Of a stretch of 64,000 bases of DNA, positions 33,170 through 42,073 are shown in pieces. Positions within the stretch are counted from its first letter, which is position 1. The number at the start of each line of letters is the position of its first letter. The translations under genes and the position numbers were made by a program. Below the pieces are notes generated by a model, which saw only the letters and a list, made by a program, of their open reading frames with translations, searched no databases and was not told the origin of the DNA. Location: assembly GCF_018982885.2 (NCBI RefSeq), contig NZ_CP081848.1, positions 1,240,001-1,304,000 on the forward strand, given 5' to 3'. The DNA is from Polymorphobacter megasporae. Its GTDB lineage: Bacteria; Pseudomonadota; Alphaproteobacteria; Sphingomonadales; Sphingomonadaceae.

Positions 33170-34603
33170 TTGCCGAACCCGCCCGCCTTCGACGAAATGT
33201 TCGGCCATGTCGCATCGGGCGGCAGTATCCGCGATTGCTACGCCCCGATCGGCGCATGGCTCGCCGATTCCCCGTTCGAGGTGATGGCGACGCGGCGCCG
33301 GCAGGCCGAGCTGTTCTTTCGCCGCATCGGCATAACCTTCGCGGTCTACGGCGACCCTGACGCCGCCGAGCGGTTGATCCCGTTCGACATCGTCCCGCGG
33401 ATCCTCGGCGCCAAGGAATGGGCGACGATGGAGGCGGGGCTGGTCCAGCGCGTCGGCGCGCTCAATTCATTCCTCGCCGACATCTACGGCAAGCGCGAAA
33501 TCCTCCGCGCCGGCATCCTCCCCGAGGAGCTTGTCTTGCGCAACCCGGGCTTCAGCCTCGCGATGGTCGGCAAGCGCCCGGTCGGCGACATCTGGGTCCA
33601 TATCGCCGGGATCGACCTTGTCCGCACCGACGCCGACGATTTCTATGTGCTCGAGGACAATGCCCGGACGCCGTCGGGGGTGTCGTACATGCTCGAGAAC
33701 CGCGAGGTCATGCTTAAGCTGGTCCCCGAGCTGTTCGCCAAGCTGCGCATCCGCCCGGTCGAGAATTACCCCGACATGCTGCTCGAAATGCTGCATTCGG
33801 TGGCCCCGGCGCGCGCGGGTAACGATCCGACGAGCGTGCTGCTGACCCCGGGGCAGTTCAACAGCGCGTTCTACGAACACAGCTTCCTCGCCGACAAGCT
33901 CGGCATCGAGCTCGTCGAGGGGTCCGACCTCTTCGTCCGCGACGAGCATGTCTATATGCGGACGACCGAGGGGCCCCAGCGCGTCGACGTCATCTACCGT
34001 CGCCTCGACGACGCCTTCCTCGACCCGCTCGTCTTCCGCCCCGATTCGATGCTCGGCGTGCCCGGGCTGATGAGCGCATACGACGCCGGCAACGTCAGCC
34101 TGGCGAATGCGGTCGGCACCGGGGTCGCCGACGACAAGGCGATCTACAGCTACATGCCCGAGATCATAAAATTTTACACCGGCGCCGAGCCGATCCTGAA
34201 GAACGTCCCGACATGGCGTTGCCGCGAGCCCGAGGCGCTGGCGTATGTCCTCGACCATCTTCCCGAGCTGGTGGTCAAGGAAGTCGACGGGTCGGGCGGC
34301 TACGGCATGCTCGTCGGCCCGCACGCGCCCGCCGCGACGATCTCCGCCTTCGCCGCCAAGCTCCGCGCCAACCCCGAGAAGTTCATCGCCCAGCCGACGC
34401 TCGCGCTGTCGACCTGCCCGACCCTGTGCGACGCCGGCGTCGAGGCGCGCCACGTCGACCTTCGCCCGTTCGTCCTGACCGGGACCAACGGCACGCGGAT
34501 CGTGCCGGGCGGCTTGACGCGGGTGGCACTCGATCCGGGCTCGCTGGTGGTCAACAGCAGCCAGGGCGGTGGGACGAAGGACACGTGGGTGGTCGATGAT
34601 TGA
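33170..34603 (+). CDS. Circularly permuted ATP-grasp protein (Anbu cluster)
   Basis: 477 aa. A DUF404/DUF407-type circularly permuted ATP-grasp enzyme: early FDEMFGHVASGG, central DFYVLEDNARTPSGVSYMLE and NYPDMLLEMLHS, late VVKEVDGSGGYGMLVGPHA and RIVPGGLTRVALDPGSLVVN. These enzymes probably join a peptide or amino acid to a carboxylate with ATP. Start is TTG 33170 four bases after GGAGG. This is the first gene of a four-gene cluster with alpha-E, transglutaminase and Anbu proteins. Confidence 0.9.
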   Translation: MPNPPAFDEMFGHVASGGSIRDCYAPIGAWLADSPFEVMATRRRQAELFFRRIGITFAVYGDPDAAERLIPFDIVPRILGAKEWATMEAGLVQRVGALNSFLADIYGKREILRAGILPEELVLRNPGFSLAMVGKRPVGDIWVHIAGIDLVRTDADDFYVLEDNARTPSGVSYMLENREVMLKLVPELFAKLRIRPVENYPDMLLEMLHSVAPARAGNDPTSVLLTPGQFNSAFYEHSFLADKLGIELVEGSDLFVRDEHVYMRTTEGPQRVDVIYRRLDDAFLDPLVFRPDSMLGVPGLMSAYDAGNVSLANAVGTGVADDKAIYSYMPEIIKFYTGAEPILKNVPTWRCREPEALAYVLDHLPELVVKEVDGSGGYGMLVGPHAPAATISAFAAKLRANPEKFIAQPTLALSTCPTLCDAGVEARHVDLRPFVLTGTNGTRIVPGGLTRVALDPGSLVVNSSQGGGTKDTWVVDD

Positions 34604-34647
34604 GATGCGCCACGCATCCTCACCCTGGTCGCCAAGCGGCGACCTGT

Positions 34648-34670
34648 CCCTCCCCCTCAAGGGGGGAGGG
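34648..34670. repeat. Short GC-rich palindrome
   Basis: CCCTCCCCCT and the complementary AGGGGGGAGGG flank two bases just before the start of the alpha-E gene. It is a shorter relative of the REP at 3009 and may slow the read-through between the first two genes of the Anbu cluster. Confidence 0.6.
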
Positions 34671-34677
34671 AAGTAGG

Positions 34678-35619
34678 ATGCTCTCTCGCACCGCCGGCAA
34701 CCTCTACTGGGTCGGGCGCTACATCGAGCGGGCCGACTTCCTGTCGCGGCTGATCGAGGCGACGCTGCGGCTGGCGTCGCTGCCGTCGTCGTACGGCGGC
34801 ATGACCAATGCGTGGGAATCCGCACTCGAAGCCGCGTGGATGACGCAGGCGCATGCCGAGCGCGGGCTCGCCGCCGACGAGTTCGGCGTCAGCGAGTTCC
34901 TGACAGTCGATCCGACCAACCCGAGCTCGATCCGCCGCTGCCTCGAATGTGCCCGCGCCAACGCCCGCGCGGTCCGCACCGCGCTGACGCTCGAGGCGTG
35001 GGAGGCGATCAACGGCGCGTGGCTCGACGTCCAGCGCTACGGCACGCGGCTCGAGGGGCGCGACGATCTCGTCCGGCTGCTCGACACGGTCAAGGCGTCG
35101 ATGCTCGCGTTCGACGGTGCCGCGCACCGGACGATGCTGCGCGGCGACGCCTATTGGTTCATCATGCTCGGCAGCGCGGTCGAGCGCGCCGACAACACCG
35201 CGCGGCTGCTCGACGTCAAATACCATTTGCTCCTGCCGCGCGGCGAGAAGGTTGGCGGGTCCCTCGATTACTTCCAGTGGACGACGATCCTGCGAACGGT
35301 ATCGGCGCTGACCGCGTATCGCTGGGTCTACCGCGATTCGGTCAAGCCGTGGCTGATCGCCGACCTGCTGATCCTCAACCGCCAGATACCACGCAGCCTC
35401 GCGTCGTGCTACGAGGAGATCCTGCGCCGTCTCGACCAGCTGTCACACGCGAGCGCGCGGCGCGGCCCGGCGCACCGGCTTGCCTCGGCGGGCTATGGCC
35501 GCCTCGAATCGGGCAATATCGACAAAATCTATTCGAGCGGGCTCCACGAATTTCTGCGCGACTTCATCGCCGACAACAACCGGCTGGGGGCAGCGATCGC
35601 CGAGCAATATCTTTTCTGA
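34678..35619 (+). CDS. Alpha-E domain protein (Anbu cluster)
   Basis: 313 aa. The DUF403/alpha-E pattern is clear: MLSRTAGNLYWVGRYIERAD at the start, TLRLASLPSS, DAYWFIMLGSAVERADNTAR, LDYFQWTTILRTVSALTAYR and SLHEFLRDFIADNN-like end. It is all helical and cytoplasmic. It works with the ATP-grasp protein in known clusters, but the reaction is not proven. ATG 34678 is preceded by AGTAGG. Confidence 0.9.
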   Translation: MLSRTAGNLYWVGRYIERADFLSRLIEATLRLASLPSSYGGMTNAWESALEAAWMTQAHAERGLAADEFGVSEFLTVDPTNPSSIRRCLECARANARAVRTALTLEAWEAINGAWLDVQRYGTRLEGRDDLVRLLDTVKASMLAFDGAAHRTMLRGDAYWFIMLGSAVERADNTARLLDVKYHLLLPRGEKVGGSLDYFQWTTILRTVSALTAYRWVYRDSVKPWLIADLLILNRQIPRSLASCYEEILRRLDQLSHASARRGPAHRLASAGYGRLESGNIDKIYSSGLHEFLRDFIADNNRLGAAIAEQYLF

Positions 35620-35631
35620 TCGGGGGATCGG

Positions 35632-36462
35632 GTGCGCATACGAATCGACTACACGACTGCGTATGATTATTCGCAGGCAGCGAGCAGCGTCGTCCAGCTG
35701 CTTCGTGTCCAGCCGCGTGGCGGGTGGGACCAGCATGTCGCGCGGTGGCGGGTCGACGTCGATGCCGACGGCAGCCTGCGCGCCGGGACCGATGTCTTCG
35801 GCAACGCGACGCATTTGTTCACCGCGTCGTCGCCGGTCACCAGGCTGACGATCAGCGTCACTGGCGAGGTCGACACCGACGAGGCGCACGGCGCGGTCCG
35901 CGGCTTCCTCGAGCCGCTGCCACCGGCGATGTTCCTCCGTACAACCGACCTGACCACCGCCGACCCGGCAATCACCGCCTTCGCCCATGACCAGCCGCAG
36001 GACGACATCCTCGATACGCTGCACGCGCTCAACCTGGCGATCAACGCGCGGATGGTGTTCGACGCCGACGCAACCGGCACCGGCACCGATGCGGTCACCG
36101 CTTTCGCGCAGACGCGCGGAGTCTGCCAGGATTACACCCACGTCTTCTGTGCCGCCGCGCGGATCCTCGGTGTCCCGGCGCGCTATGTCTCGGGCCATTA
36201 TGTCCGCCCCGAGGCGCAACCGGCGGGGCACGCGTGGGCCGAAGCCCTCGTTCCCGACCTCGGCTGGGTCGGCTTCGACCCGACCAATGGCATCTCGATC
36301 ACCCCCGCGCACGTCCGTGTCGCGGTCGGATTGGACTATCTCGACGCCGCCCCGGTCCGCGGCGCGCGGCGCGGCGGCGGAGTCGAGACGATGCACGTCG
36401 CCGTCAGCGCGGTCGACACCGGCGCGGTTTCGCGTCAAAGTCAGCATCAGGGACAGGCGTGA
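35632..36462 (+). CDS. Transglutaminase-like protein (Anbu cluster)
   Basis: 276 aa. An N-terminal beta domain (about 1-130) starts RIRIDYTTAYDYSQAASSVV. The transglutaminase-like core has Cys in QTRGVCQDYTHVFCAAARIL (about 165), His in QPAGHAWAEALVPD (about 203) and Asp in VGFDPTNG (about 218), the classic papain-like triad. Such proteins are peptidases or amide-forming enzymes. GTG 35632 with GGGGGAT before it; 12 bases after the alpha-E stop. It belongs with the Anbu peptidase downstream. Confidence 0.9.
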   Translation: MRIRIDYTTAYDYSQAASSVVQLLRVQPRGGWDQHVARWRVDVDADGSLRAGTDVFGNATHLFTASSPVTRLTISVTGEVDTDEAHGAVRGFLEPLPPAMFLRTTDLTTADPAITAFAHDQPQDDILDTLHALNLAINARMVFDADATGTGTDAVTAFAQTRGVCQDYTHVFCAAARILGVPARYVSGHYVRPEAQPAGHAWAEALVPDLGWVGFDPTNGISITPAHVRVAVGLDYLDAAPVRGARRGGGVETMHVAVSAVDTGAVSRQSQHQGQA

Positions 36463-36500
36463 GCGTCCAGCACGGACAGTTCAGCGTCGAGGGGGAACCG

Positions 36501-37286
36501 ATGACTTATTGCGTCGGGATTTTGGTCCGGGACGGGCTAGCGATGCTCGCCGACACGCGGACCAATGCCGGGTTGGACAACGTGTCGAGCTATCGCAAGC
36601 TGCGCGTGATCGATGCCGGTCCCGGGCGGACGATGGTCGTCGCCAGCGCCGGATCGCTGTCGGTGACCCAGGCGGCGATGACCCGGCTGACCGACGCGAT
36701 GCTGCTCGCGGCGGTCGGGGAGGACGGCGAGCGCGCCGGTGCGCCTGAGACGCTCGCCACCGCACCGACGATGTTCCGCGCTGCGACGCTGATCGGCCAG
36801 GCGCTCCACGCCGCGCGCGCCGCGGTCGACGAGGCGGTCGGCGGCGACCGGATCTCGACCAGCGCGACATTATTGTTCGGTGGCTGCATCGCCGGGCGCA
36901 AGCCGCGGCTGTTCCTGATCTACGCGAGCGGCAACTTCATCGAGTGCCAGCCCGACACCCCGTATCTCCAGATCGGCGAGCATAAATACGGCAAGCCGAT
37001 CCTCGACCGCGTCGTCCAGTACGACACGCCGATCGCCGAGGCGGTCAAGGTTGCGCTGATTTCGTTCACCTCGACGATGCGGTCGAATCTGGCGGTCGGG
37101 CTGCCGATCGACCTGATGGTCCTGCGCAGCGGCGAAACCGAACCTGAGCTCGTCCACCGCATCACCGACGACGACGATTACTACCGCGAGCTCACCGAAC
37201 GCTGGTCGGCCGCGATGCGAAACGCCACCGCGAGCATCCCGCTACCGCCGTATGGCGCGGCGGCGGGGCAGGGAGTGCTGGTCTAA
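36501..37286 (+). CDS. Anbu proteasome-type peptidase
   Basis: 261 aa. It starts MTYCVGILVRDGLAMLADTR, so after removal of Met the Thr would be the N-terminal nucleophile of an Ntn hydrolase. Further blocks fit the Anbu/HslV-like family: RTMVVASAGSLSVTQAAM, STSATLLFGGCIAGRKPRLF, LIYASGNFIE, YGKPILDRVV and the late VGLPIDLMVLR. Anbu forms open ring assemblies in the cytoplasm; substrate and trigger are not clear. It comes last in the cluster, and overlaps the end of the convergent MFS gene by 4 bases. Confidence 0.9.
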   Translation: MTYCVGILVRDGLAMLADTRTNAGLDNVSSYRKLRVIDAGPGRTMVVASAGSLSVTQAAMTRLTDAMLLAAVGEDGERAGAPETLATAPTMFRAATLIGQALHAARAAVDEAVGGDRISTSATLLFGGCIAGRKPRLFLIYASGNFIECQPDTPYLQIGEHKYGKPILDRVVQYDTPIAEAVKVALISFTSTMRSNLAVGLPIDLMVLRSGETEPELVHRITDDDDYYRELTERWSAAMRNATASIPLPPYGAAAGQGVLV

Positions 37287-38470
37287 GCCGTAACCGCGAC
37301 CGTGGCGGTCTTCGCGGTCCGCGCCCGCAGCATGATCGCGAGCACCAGCCCAAGCCCCGCGACGCCGGTCATCGCGAGATAGCCCGGCGCGCCGATGCGG
37401 TCGTATAGCGGGCCCGACAGCAGCACGGCGGCGGCGTAGGTCGGCGCGTTGGCGAGGCCCATGTAGATCATCTGCGCGGTCGGCGTGCGGTCATCGCCGA
37501 ACAATGTCTGGATGAAGCGCATCCCGCCGAGGAAGGTCGCGGCGAAGCTGAGTGCGTGGAGCAGTTGCAGCGGGATCAGGATCCACAGCGGCGGCAGCAT
37601 CGCCAGCGCGGTCCAGCGGATCACCGCGCCGACGCCACCCGCGACGATCAGCGATTCGGGGCGGAAGCGCGCCGACCAGCCGCCGAGGAAGATGAGGAAG
37701 CCGACCTCGGCGAGCGTGCCGATGTTCCACAGCATCGCGATCGTGCCGCCCGAGAAATGCTGGACGTTAGTCCAGACGAGCGACCCGGCGGTGTACAGGA
37801 AGGCGGCGCTCGCCTGGATCAGTCCGGCGGCGAAGATGAAGAGCGTAAATTCGGGGTTGCGGAGCATGCCGAGGCCGGCCGCGAGCCGCTCGCCGAACGG
37901 CTCGCGCTTTTCGGCGCGGGCGAGGACGGGTTCGCGCGGCATCAGCGCACTCCACGCGATCATCGCCGCCGAAATCACCAGCAGGAACGCCCAGATCGGC
38001 CAGTAGCTTTGCGTCGCGTCGTTGAGGAATCCGACCGTCGTCGTCCCCGCGACGAAGGCCGCGCTCGCGAGGCCGCGCGCGACCCCATACGGCGGGCGGC
38101 CGGTGCGGGTCAGGCGGAGCAGCGTCGTCTCGACCACCGGCAGCAGCCCCCAGAAGGCGATGTCGAGGATAAGGATCAGCGCGAATACCGCGACGAAACC
38201 GGTCAGCAGCTTGAGTACGGCGAATCCGGCGGTCAGGACGATCGTGAACATGAACAATGGCGCGCGGCGGTCGCTCCGCCCGTCGGCCCATGCTGCGGTC
38301 AATGGCCCGGCGAGCGCGCGGCTGAACCCGGCGATCGCGAGGACGACGCCAATCTCCGCACCCGAAAACCCGTGCACCTTTTCGAGCCACAGCGGCAGGA
38401 ACGGGATCAGGCAGCCGAACCCGGCAAAATACAGGCAGGCGAGGACGGTCGAACGTATCGCTGGGGTCAT
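37283..38470 (-). CDS. MFS transporter, 3-phenylpropionate/LacY-like (MFS_1-like)
   Basis: 395 aa, 12 membrane segments. It starts RSTVLACLYFAGFGCLIPFL and has the loop 2-3 motif GPLTAAWADGRSDRR, as in the HcaT/LacY-like MFS group. No substrate can be derived. It runs against the Anbu gene. A strong start ATG 38470 with GGAGCCGTGC before it. Confidence 0.85.
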   Translation of the reverse strand: MTPAIRSTVLACLYFAGFGCLIPFLPLWLEKVHGFSGAEIGVVLAIAGFSRALAGPLTAAWADGRSDRRAPLFMFTIVLTAGFAVLKLLTGFVAVFALILILDIAFWGLLPVVETTLLRLTRTGRPPYGVARGLASAAFVAGTTTVGFLNDATQSYWPIWAFLLVISAAMIAWSALMPREPVLARAEKREPFGERLAAGLGMLRNPEFTLFIFAAGLIQASAAFLYTAGSLVWTNVQHFSGGTIAMLWNIGTLAEVGFLIFLGGWSARFRPESLIVAGGVGAVIRWTALAMLPPLWILIPLQLLHALSFAATFLGGMRFIQTLFGDDRTPTAQMIYMGLANAPTYAAAVLLSGPLYDRIGAPGYLAMTGVAGLGLVLAIMLRARTAKTATVAVTA

Positions 38471-38675
38471 GCACGGCTCCGGAGGCGTTCTCCACCATGC
38501 GACGCGGCGGACCGTCGCGGCAAGCCCGTAGCGCCCGCGAAAAGCGTCAGGACTCTTTACACATCCGTTACGGACTTATCTCTCCGATCGAGGGAAATCA
38601 GTCACATAACGGCATGGCACGCAAATTGCTTACATTCCCGTAACGAACGCATCGTGTGTTTGGGGAGTGTTTTTG

Positions 38676-39308
38676 GTGCGTATTCTGCTGTCGGCCCTCG
38701 TTTCGTTCCTGATTGCCTCGTCGGCATCGGCGTTGACTTATTATCCGAACGCCATGGGGATTCGCGTCACCAGCGCGACAGGATCGTTCATCCAGCTTGC
38801 CGAAGTCGTCGTCGCCGATAGCGAGGCGATCGACGTCGCCGCCGCCGCGAACGGCGGTGTGGCCTATGCCCTGAACGCGCTGGGGTCGAGCGGCGCGGCG
38901 AATGCAATCGACGGCCGGACCGGCGGCAACGCCGCGAGCGGAATTTACCAATCGGTCGGAACCGCCGGCGATTACCTCGACATTTACTTCGGCCGCCGCA
39001 TCATCCTGTCGTCGATCGTGCTGTTCGGGCGCACCGATGCCGATACCGCCGGAAATACGTTCGTCGTCACGGTGTTCGACAACTTCGGCCGCTCGCTGTT
39101 CACGAAGATGGTCGACGCCAGCGCGGGTCCGGCGACGATCTGGTTCGATGTCAACGGCACCGCCGTCGTGCCGGGACAGCAGGTGATCGAAGGGCGCGGC
39201 ACCAGCGGCACCGTCCCCGAACCCGCGAGTTGGGCGTTGCTGATCGCCGGCTTCGGCCTGATCGGTACCGCGCTCCGCCGCCGCCGGACCGGCCACGCCG
39301 CCGCCTGA
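38676..39308 (+). CDS. PEP-CTERM protein with a galactose-binding-like domain
   Basis: 210 aa. Signal peptide (MRILLSALVSFLIASSASA), then one domain that looks like a discoidin/F5-8C jelly roll: GGVAYALNALGSSGAANAID, GDYLDIYFGRRIILSSIVLF and FVVTVFDNFGR. The tail is VPEPASWALLIAGFGLIG then RRRR. GTG 38676 is chosen because GGGGAG lies 8 bases before; GTG 38667 and TTG 38673 are in frame and possible. A surface protein that could bind sugar or another protein. Confidence 0.75.
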   Translation: MRILLSALVSFLIASSASALTYYPNAMGIRVTSATGSFIQLAEVVVADSEAIDVAAAANGGVAYALNALGSSGAANAIDGRTGGNAASGIYQSVGTAGDYLDIYFGRRIILSSIVLFGRTDADTAGNTFVVTVFDNFGRSLFTKMVDASAGPATIWFDVNGTAVVPGQQVIEGRGTSGTVPEPASWALLIAGFGLIGTALRRRRTGHAAA

Positions 39309-39384
39309 CCGGCGCGATCCCTTTTCATTGGCGGGGTGCGCGCGCAGTGGCGTAGACCGAGGAAAATCCTTGGGAGCCCGACCG

Positions 39385-40161
39385 ATGCCATTACCCGAAC
39401 TGTTCGACCTGACCGGCCAGACCGCGCTGATCACCGGATCGTCGCGCGGCATCGGCAAGGCGATCGCCCACCGCATGGCCGAGCACGGCGCGAACGTCGT
39501 CGTCTCGTCGCGCAAGATGGACGTCTGCGAGGCGGCGGTCGCCGAGATCAACGCCGCCGTTGGGCGTGACGCGGCGGTCGCGATCCCGGCGAACATCGCG
39601 TCGAAGGAGGCGCTGCAGATGCTCGTCGACAAGACGATCGAGCGCTTCGGGCAGATCGACACGCTCGTCTGCAACGCCGCGTCGAACCCGTACTACGGAC
39701 CGCAGGCGGGGATCAGCGACGACCAGTTCATGAAGATCCTGCAGAATAATATCGTCTCGAACCACTGGCTGATCCAGATGGTCGCCCCGGCGATGCTCGC
39801 GCGCAAGGACGGCTCGATCACGATCATCTCGTCGATCGGCGGGCTCAAGGGGTCGACGATCATCGGCGCCTATTGCATCTCCAAGGCCGCCGACATGCAG
39901 CTCGCGCGCAACCTCGCCGCCGAGTTCGGGCCTTCGAACGTCCGCGTCAACGCGATCTGCCCGGGGCTGATCAAGACCGATTTTGCCAAGGCATTGTGGG
40001 ATGATCCCGCGACGCTCAAGGAAGCGACCGGCGGCGCACCGCTGCGCCGGATCGGCGTCCCCGACGAGATCGCCGGGATGGCGGTGTTCCTCGCCGGTAA
40101 GGCGGGCGGTTTCACGACGGGGCAGAGCTTCGCGATCGACGGCGGCGCGACGATCGTCTGA
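39385..40161 (+). CDS. Short-chain dehydrogenase/reductase
   Basis: 258 aa. A classical SDR: NAD(P) motif TGSSRGIGKAIA (about 18-29), NAASNPYYG, catalytic Ser in TIISSIGGLKGS and the Tyr/Lys pair in AYCISKAAD (YxxxK about 155-159), then NAICPGLIKTDF. It ends AIDGGATIV, the usual SDR end. Substrate not known. GGGAG lies 9 bases before the ATG. Convergent with the exonuclease. Confidence 0.9.
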   Translation: MPLPELFDLTGQTALITGSSRGIGKAIAHRMAEHGANVVVSSRKMDVCEAAVAEINAAVGRDAAVAIPANIASKEALQMLVDKTIERFGQIDTLVCNAASNPYYGPQAGISDDQFMKILQNNIVSNHWLIQMVAPAMLARKDGSITIISSIGGLKGSTIIGAYCISKAADMQLARNLAAEFGPSNVRVNAICPGLIKTDFAKALWDDPATLKEATGGAPLRRIGVPDEIAGMAVFLAGKAGGFTTGQSFAIDGGATIV

Positions 40162-40164
40162 GGA

Positions 40165-40905
40165 CTAGAACAGCCGCGGCTGCGCGGGGACAGGCACTGC
40201 GACCGGCGCGCCACCCCGCCGCGCGACCTCGGTCCGCGCGGAGAAGCGGACGTCCTCGTCGCGGTCGGCGGCAAAGGCGGTCAGGCTCGCGTCGTCGAGG
40301 TCACGCCAGTTCTTGCCGCGGTTCGGCCCGGCGGGGACGCGCGGCAGCAGCCCCGGCTCGGCGCTCCACGCGATCAGTTGCTCGACGGACGCAACGCTGA
40401 GCATGTCGCGCAGATGGTGCGCGGTGACATAGGCATCGGGCCCGGCGCGGTGGACCGGCAGCCCGAGGTCGCGGTCGAGCCCCTCGGGCATCCGCCAATA
40501 GCGCAGCACCTGGTTCGAGAACGACGGCGCGCTCGGCCACACCCGCAGCGCGCATTTCCACGTGCAGATCCACGGCAGCCCGCCGGTCAGCCGCGGGGTG
40601 CACCATTTGCCCTCGAAGCTCGCGCGGTGCGCCGCAAGCGCGACATACGGCCCGCGCAGCACGCCGGGCGCAACGTCGGCGAACAACGGCGCATCGGCGA
40701 CATCGCTGTCGATGATATGATGGACCGCGGCGGTCACCGGCGGGATGCTCCGCCCGGGGTTGGTGAGGATACTGCCGCGCCCCGGCATCACCTGCCAGAC
40801 GCCGTCGTCGTCCTGAGCGACGTCCTGCCAGCCGATTTCGCAGACGCCATGCGCCGACGGCTGGCCGCCGGTGGTCTCAAGGTCGATGACGCGAACGCTA
40901 CGCAC
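40165..40905 (-). CDS. DnaQ-like DEDDh 3'-5' exonuclease (ExoX type)
   Basis: 246 aa. Exonuclease motif I is VRVIDLETTGGQ (Asp and Glu), motif II AAHRASFEGKW and motif III HRAGPDAYVTAHHLRDML, so the DEDDh set is complete. The C-terminal 70 residues, with ARRGGAPVAVPVPAQPRLF, are not in simple DnaQ. ExoX-like proteins trim DNA ends in repair. GTG 40905 (MRSVRVID) is chosen. Convergent with the SDR by 3 bases. Confidence 0.85.
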   Translation of the reverse strand: MRSVRVIDLETTGGQPSAHGVCEIGWQDVAQDDDGVWQVMPGRGSILTNPGRSIPPVTAAVHHIIDSDVADAPLFADVAPGVLRGPYVALAAHRASFEGKWCTPRLTGGLPWICTWKCALRVWPSAPSFSNQVLRYWRMPEGLDRDLGLPVHRAGPDAYVTAHHLRDMLSVASVEQLIAWSAEPGLLPRVPAGPNRGKNWRDLDDASLTAFAADRDEDVRFSARTEVARRGGAPVAVPVPAQPRLF

Positions 40906-40919
40906 CGACGATATATGTG

Positions 40920-41606
40920 TCAGGTCTCGTGCAAATAGAAGCGCTTGGTCGCATTTAGCTGGTCATCGAGCTCGTAGACGATCGGCTGGCCGGTCGGGAT
41001 TTCAAGGGCAGCGATGTCGGCATCGCTGATTCCCGACAGATGCTTGACCAATGCCCGCAGCGAATTGCCGTGCGCGGCGACGACGACGCGCTGCCCGGCG
41101 CGAAGTTCGGGGGCGATCGCGCTGTCCCAATACGGCAGGACGCGGGCGATCGTGTCCTTGAGGCTCTCGGTCGCGGGAACCGCGATCCCGGCATAGCGGC
41201 GGTCGGCGGACAGGTCGTAGCGCGACCCCGCCTCCATCGGCGGCGGCGGAATGTCGAACGAGCGCCGCCATTCGTGCACCTGCGCCTCGCCGTGCAGCGC
41301 CGCGGTCTCGGCCTTGTCGAGCCCGGTCAGCCCGCCATAATGGCGCTCGTTCAATCGCCAGTCCTTGACCACCGGCAGCCACAGCAGGTCCATCGCCTCG
41401 AGCATCAGGTTCGCGGTCTTGATCGCGCGAGACTGCACGCTGGTGAAGACGCGGTCGAAGTCATAGCCCCGCTCGCGCAGCAGTTCGCCCGCCGCGGTCG
41501 CCTCAGCGATCCCCTTCGCCGTCAGCGGCACGTCCCACCAGCCGGTGAAGCGGTTCTCAAGGTTCCACGCCGACTGGCCGTGGCGGATCAGGACAAGCGT
41601 CGGCAT
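40920..41606 (-). CDS. gpmA: 2,3-bisphosphoglycerate-dependent phosphoglycerate mutase
   Basis: 228 aa. It interconverts 3- and 2-phosphoglycerate in glycolysis. [20 protein letters not shown] has the phosphorylated His; [17 protein letters not shown] and [17 protein letters not shown] complete the site. ATG 41606 is chosen; the longer open frame reads back through the GNAT gene. It follows the GNAT gene by 2 bases. Confidence 0.95.
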   Translation of the reverse strand: MPTLVLIRHGQSAWNLENRFTGWWDVPLTAKGIAEATAAGELLRERGYDFDRVFTSVQSRAIKTANLMLEAMDLLWLPVVKDWRLNERHYGGLTGLDKAETAALHGEAQVHEWRRSFDIPPPPMEAGSRYDLSADRRYAGIAVPATESLKDTIARVLPYWDSAIAPELRAGQRVVVAAHGNSLRALVKHLSGISDADIAALEIPTGQPIVYELDDQLNATKRFYLHET

Positions 41607-41608
41607 GA

Positions 41609-42064
41609 TCAAAGATCCAGGTGCATGAAACGCAGGAACGGGTCGGGGCGATAGTCGCCGAACATCTCGCCGTCCTTGAAGCCGAAGCGGCGATACAGCG
41701 CCAGCGCCGGATCGAACGCCGGGCCCGAGCCGGTCTCGAGCCCAAGGCGGATGTAGCCGCGGTCGCGCGCGACCCCGATGATATGCGACAGCAGCGCCTT
41801 GGCCACGCCTTTGCGCAGATGTTCGGGAGCGGTGCGCTGCGACTTGATTTCGCCGTGGCCCGAATCGACCTCGCGCAGCGCGGCGCAGCCCATCAGCGAA
41901 TGGCCATCCCACACCGTCCACCACGCGATCTCCGGGGTGCGGAGGCTGGTGAGATCCAGCGAATGGCGGCTCGGCTCGGGCGAGTGCGCGCGCATCTCGC
42001 GCATATGGTATCCGACGAGGTCGGCGACCTCGGGTCCGGACAAATCGTCGTCGACGGTAAGCAT
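41609..42064 (-). CDS. GNAT family N-acetyltransferase
   Basis: 151 aa. The acetyl-CoA loop reads [20 protein letters not shown], followed by a late beta strand [20 protein letters not shown] and FGFKDGE. It looks like YsnE/small-molecule GNATs. The acceptor cannot be told. It is preceded by the M14 gene end (9 bases) and followed by gpmA. Confidence 0.88.
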   Translation of the reverse strand: MLTVDDDLSGPEVADLVGYHMREMRAHSPEPSRHSLDLTSLRTPEIAWWTVWDGHSLMGCAALREVDSGHGEIKSQRTAPEHLRKGVAKALLSHIIGVARDRGYIRLGLETGSGPAFDPALALYRRFGFKDGEMFGDYRPDPFLRFMHLDL

Positions 42065-42073
42065 CGAATCGAG

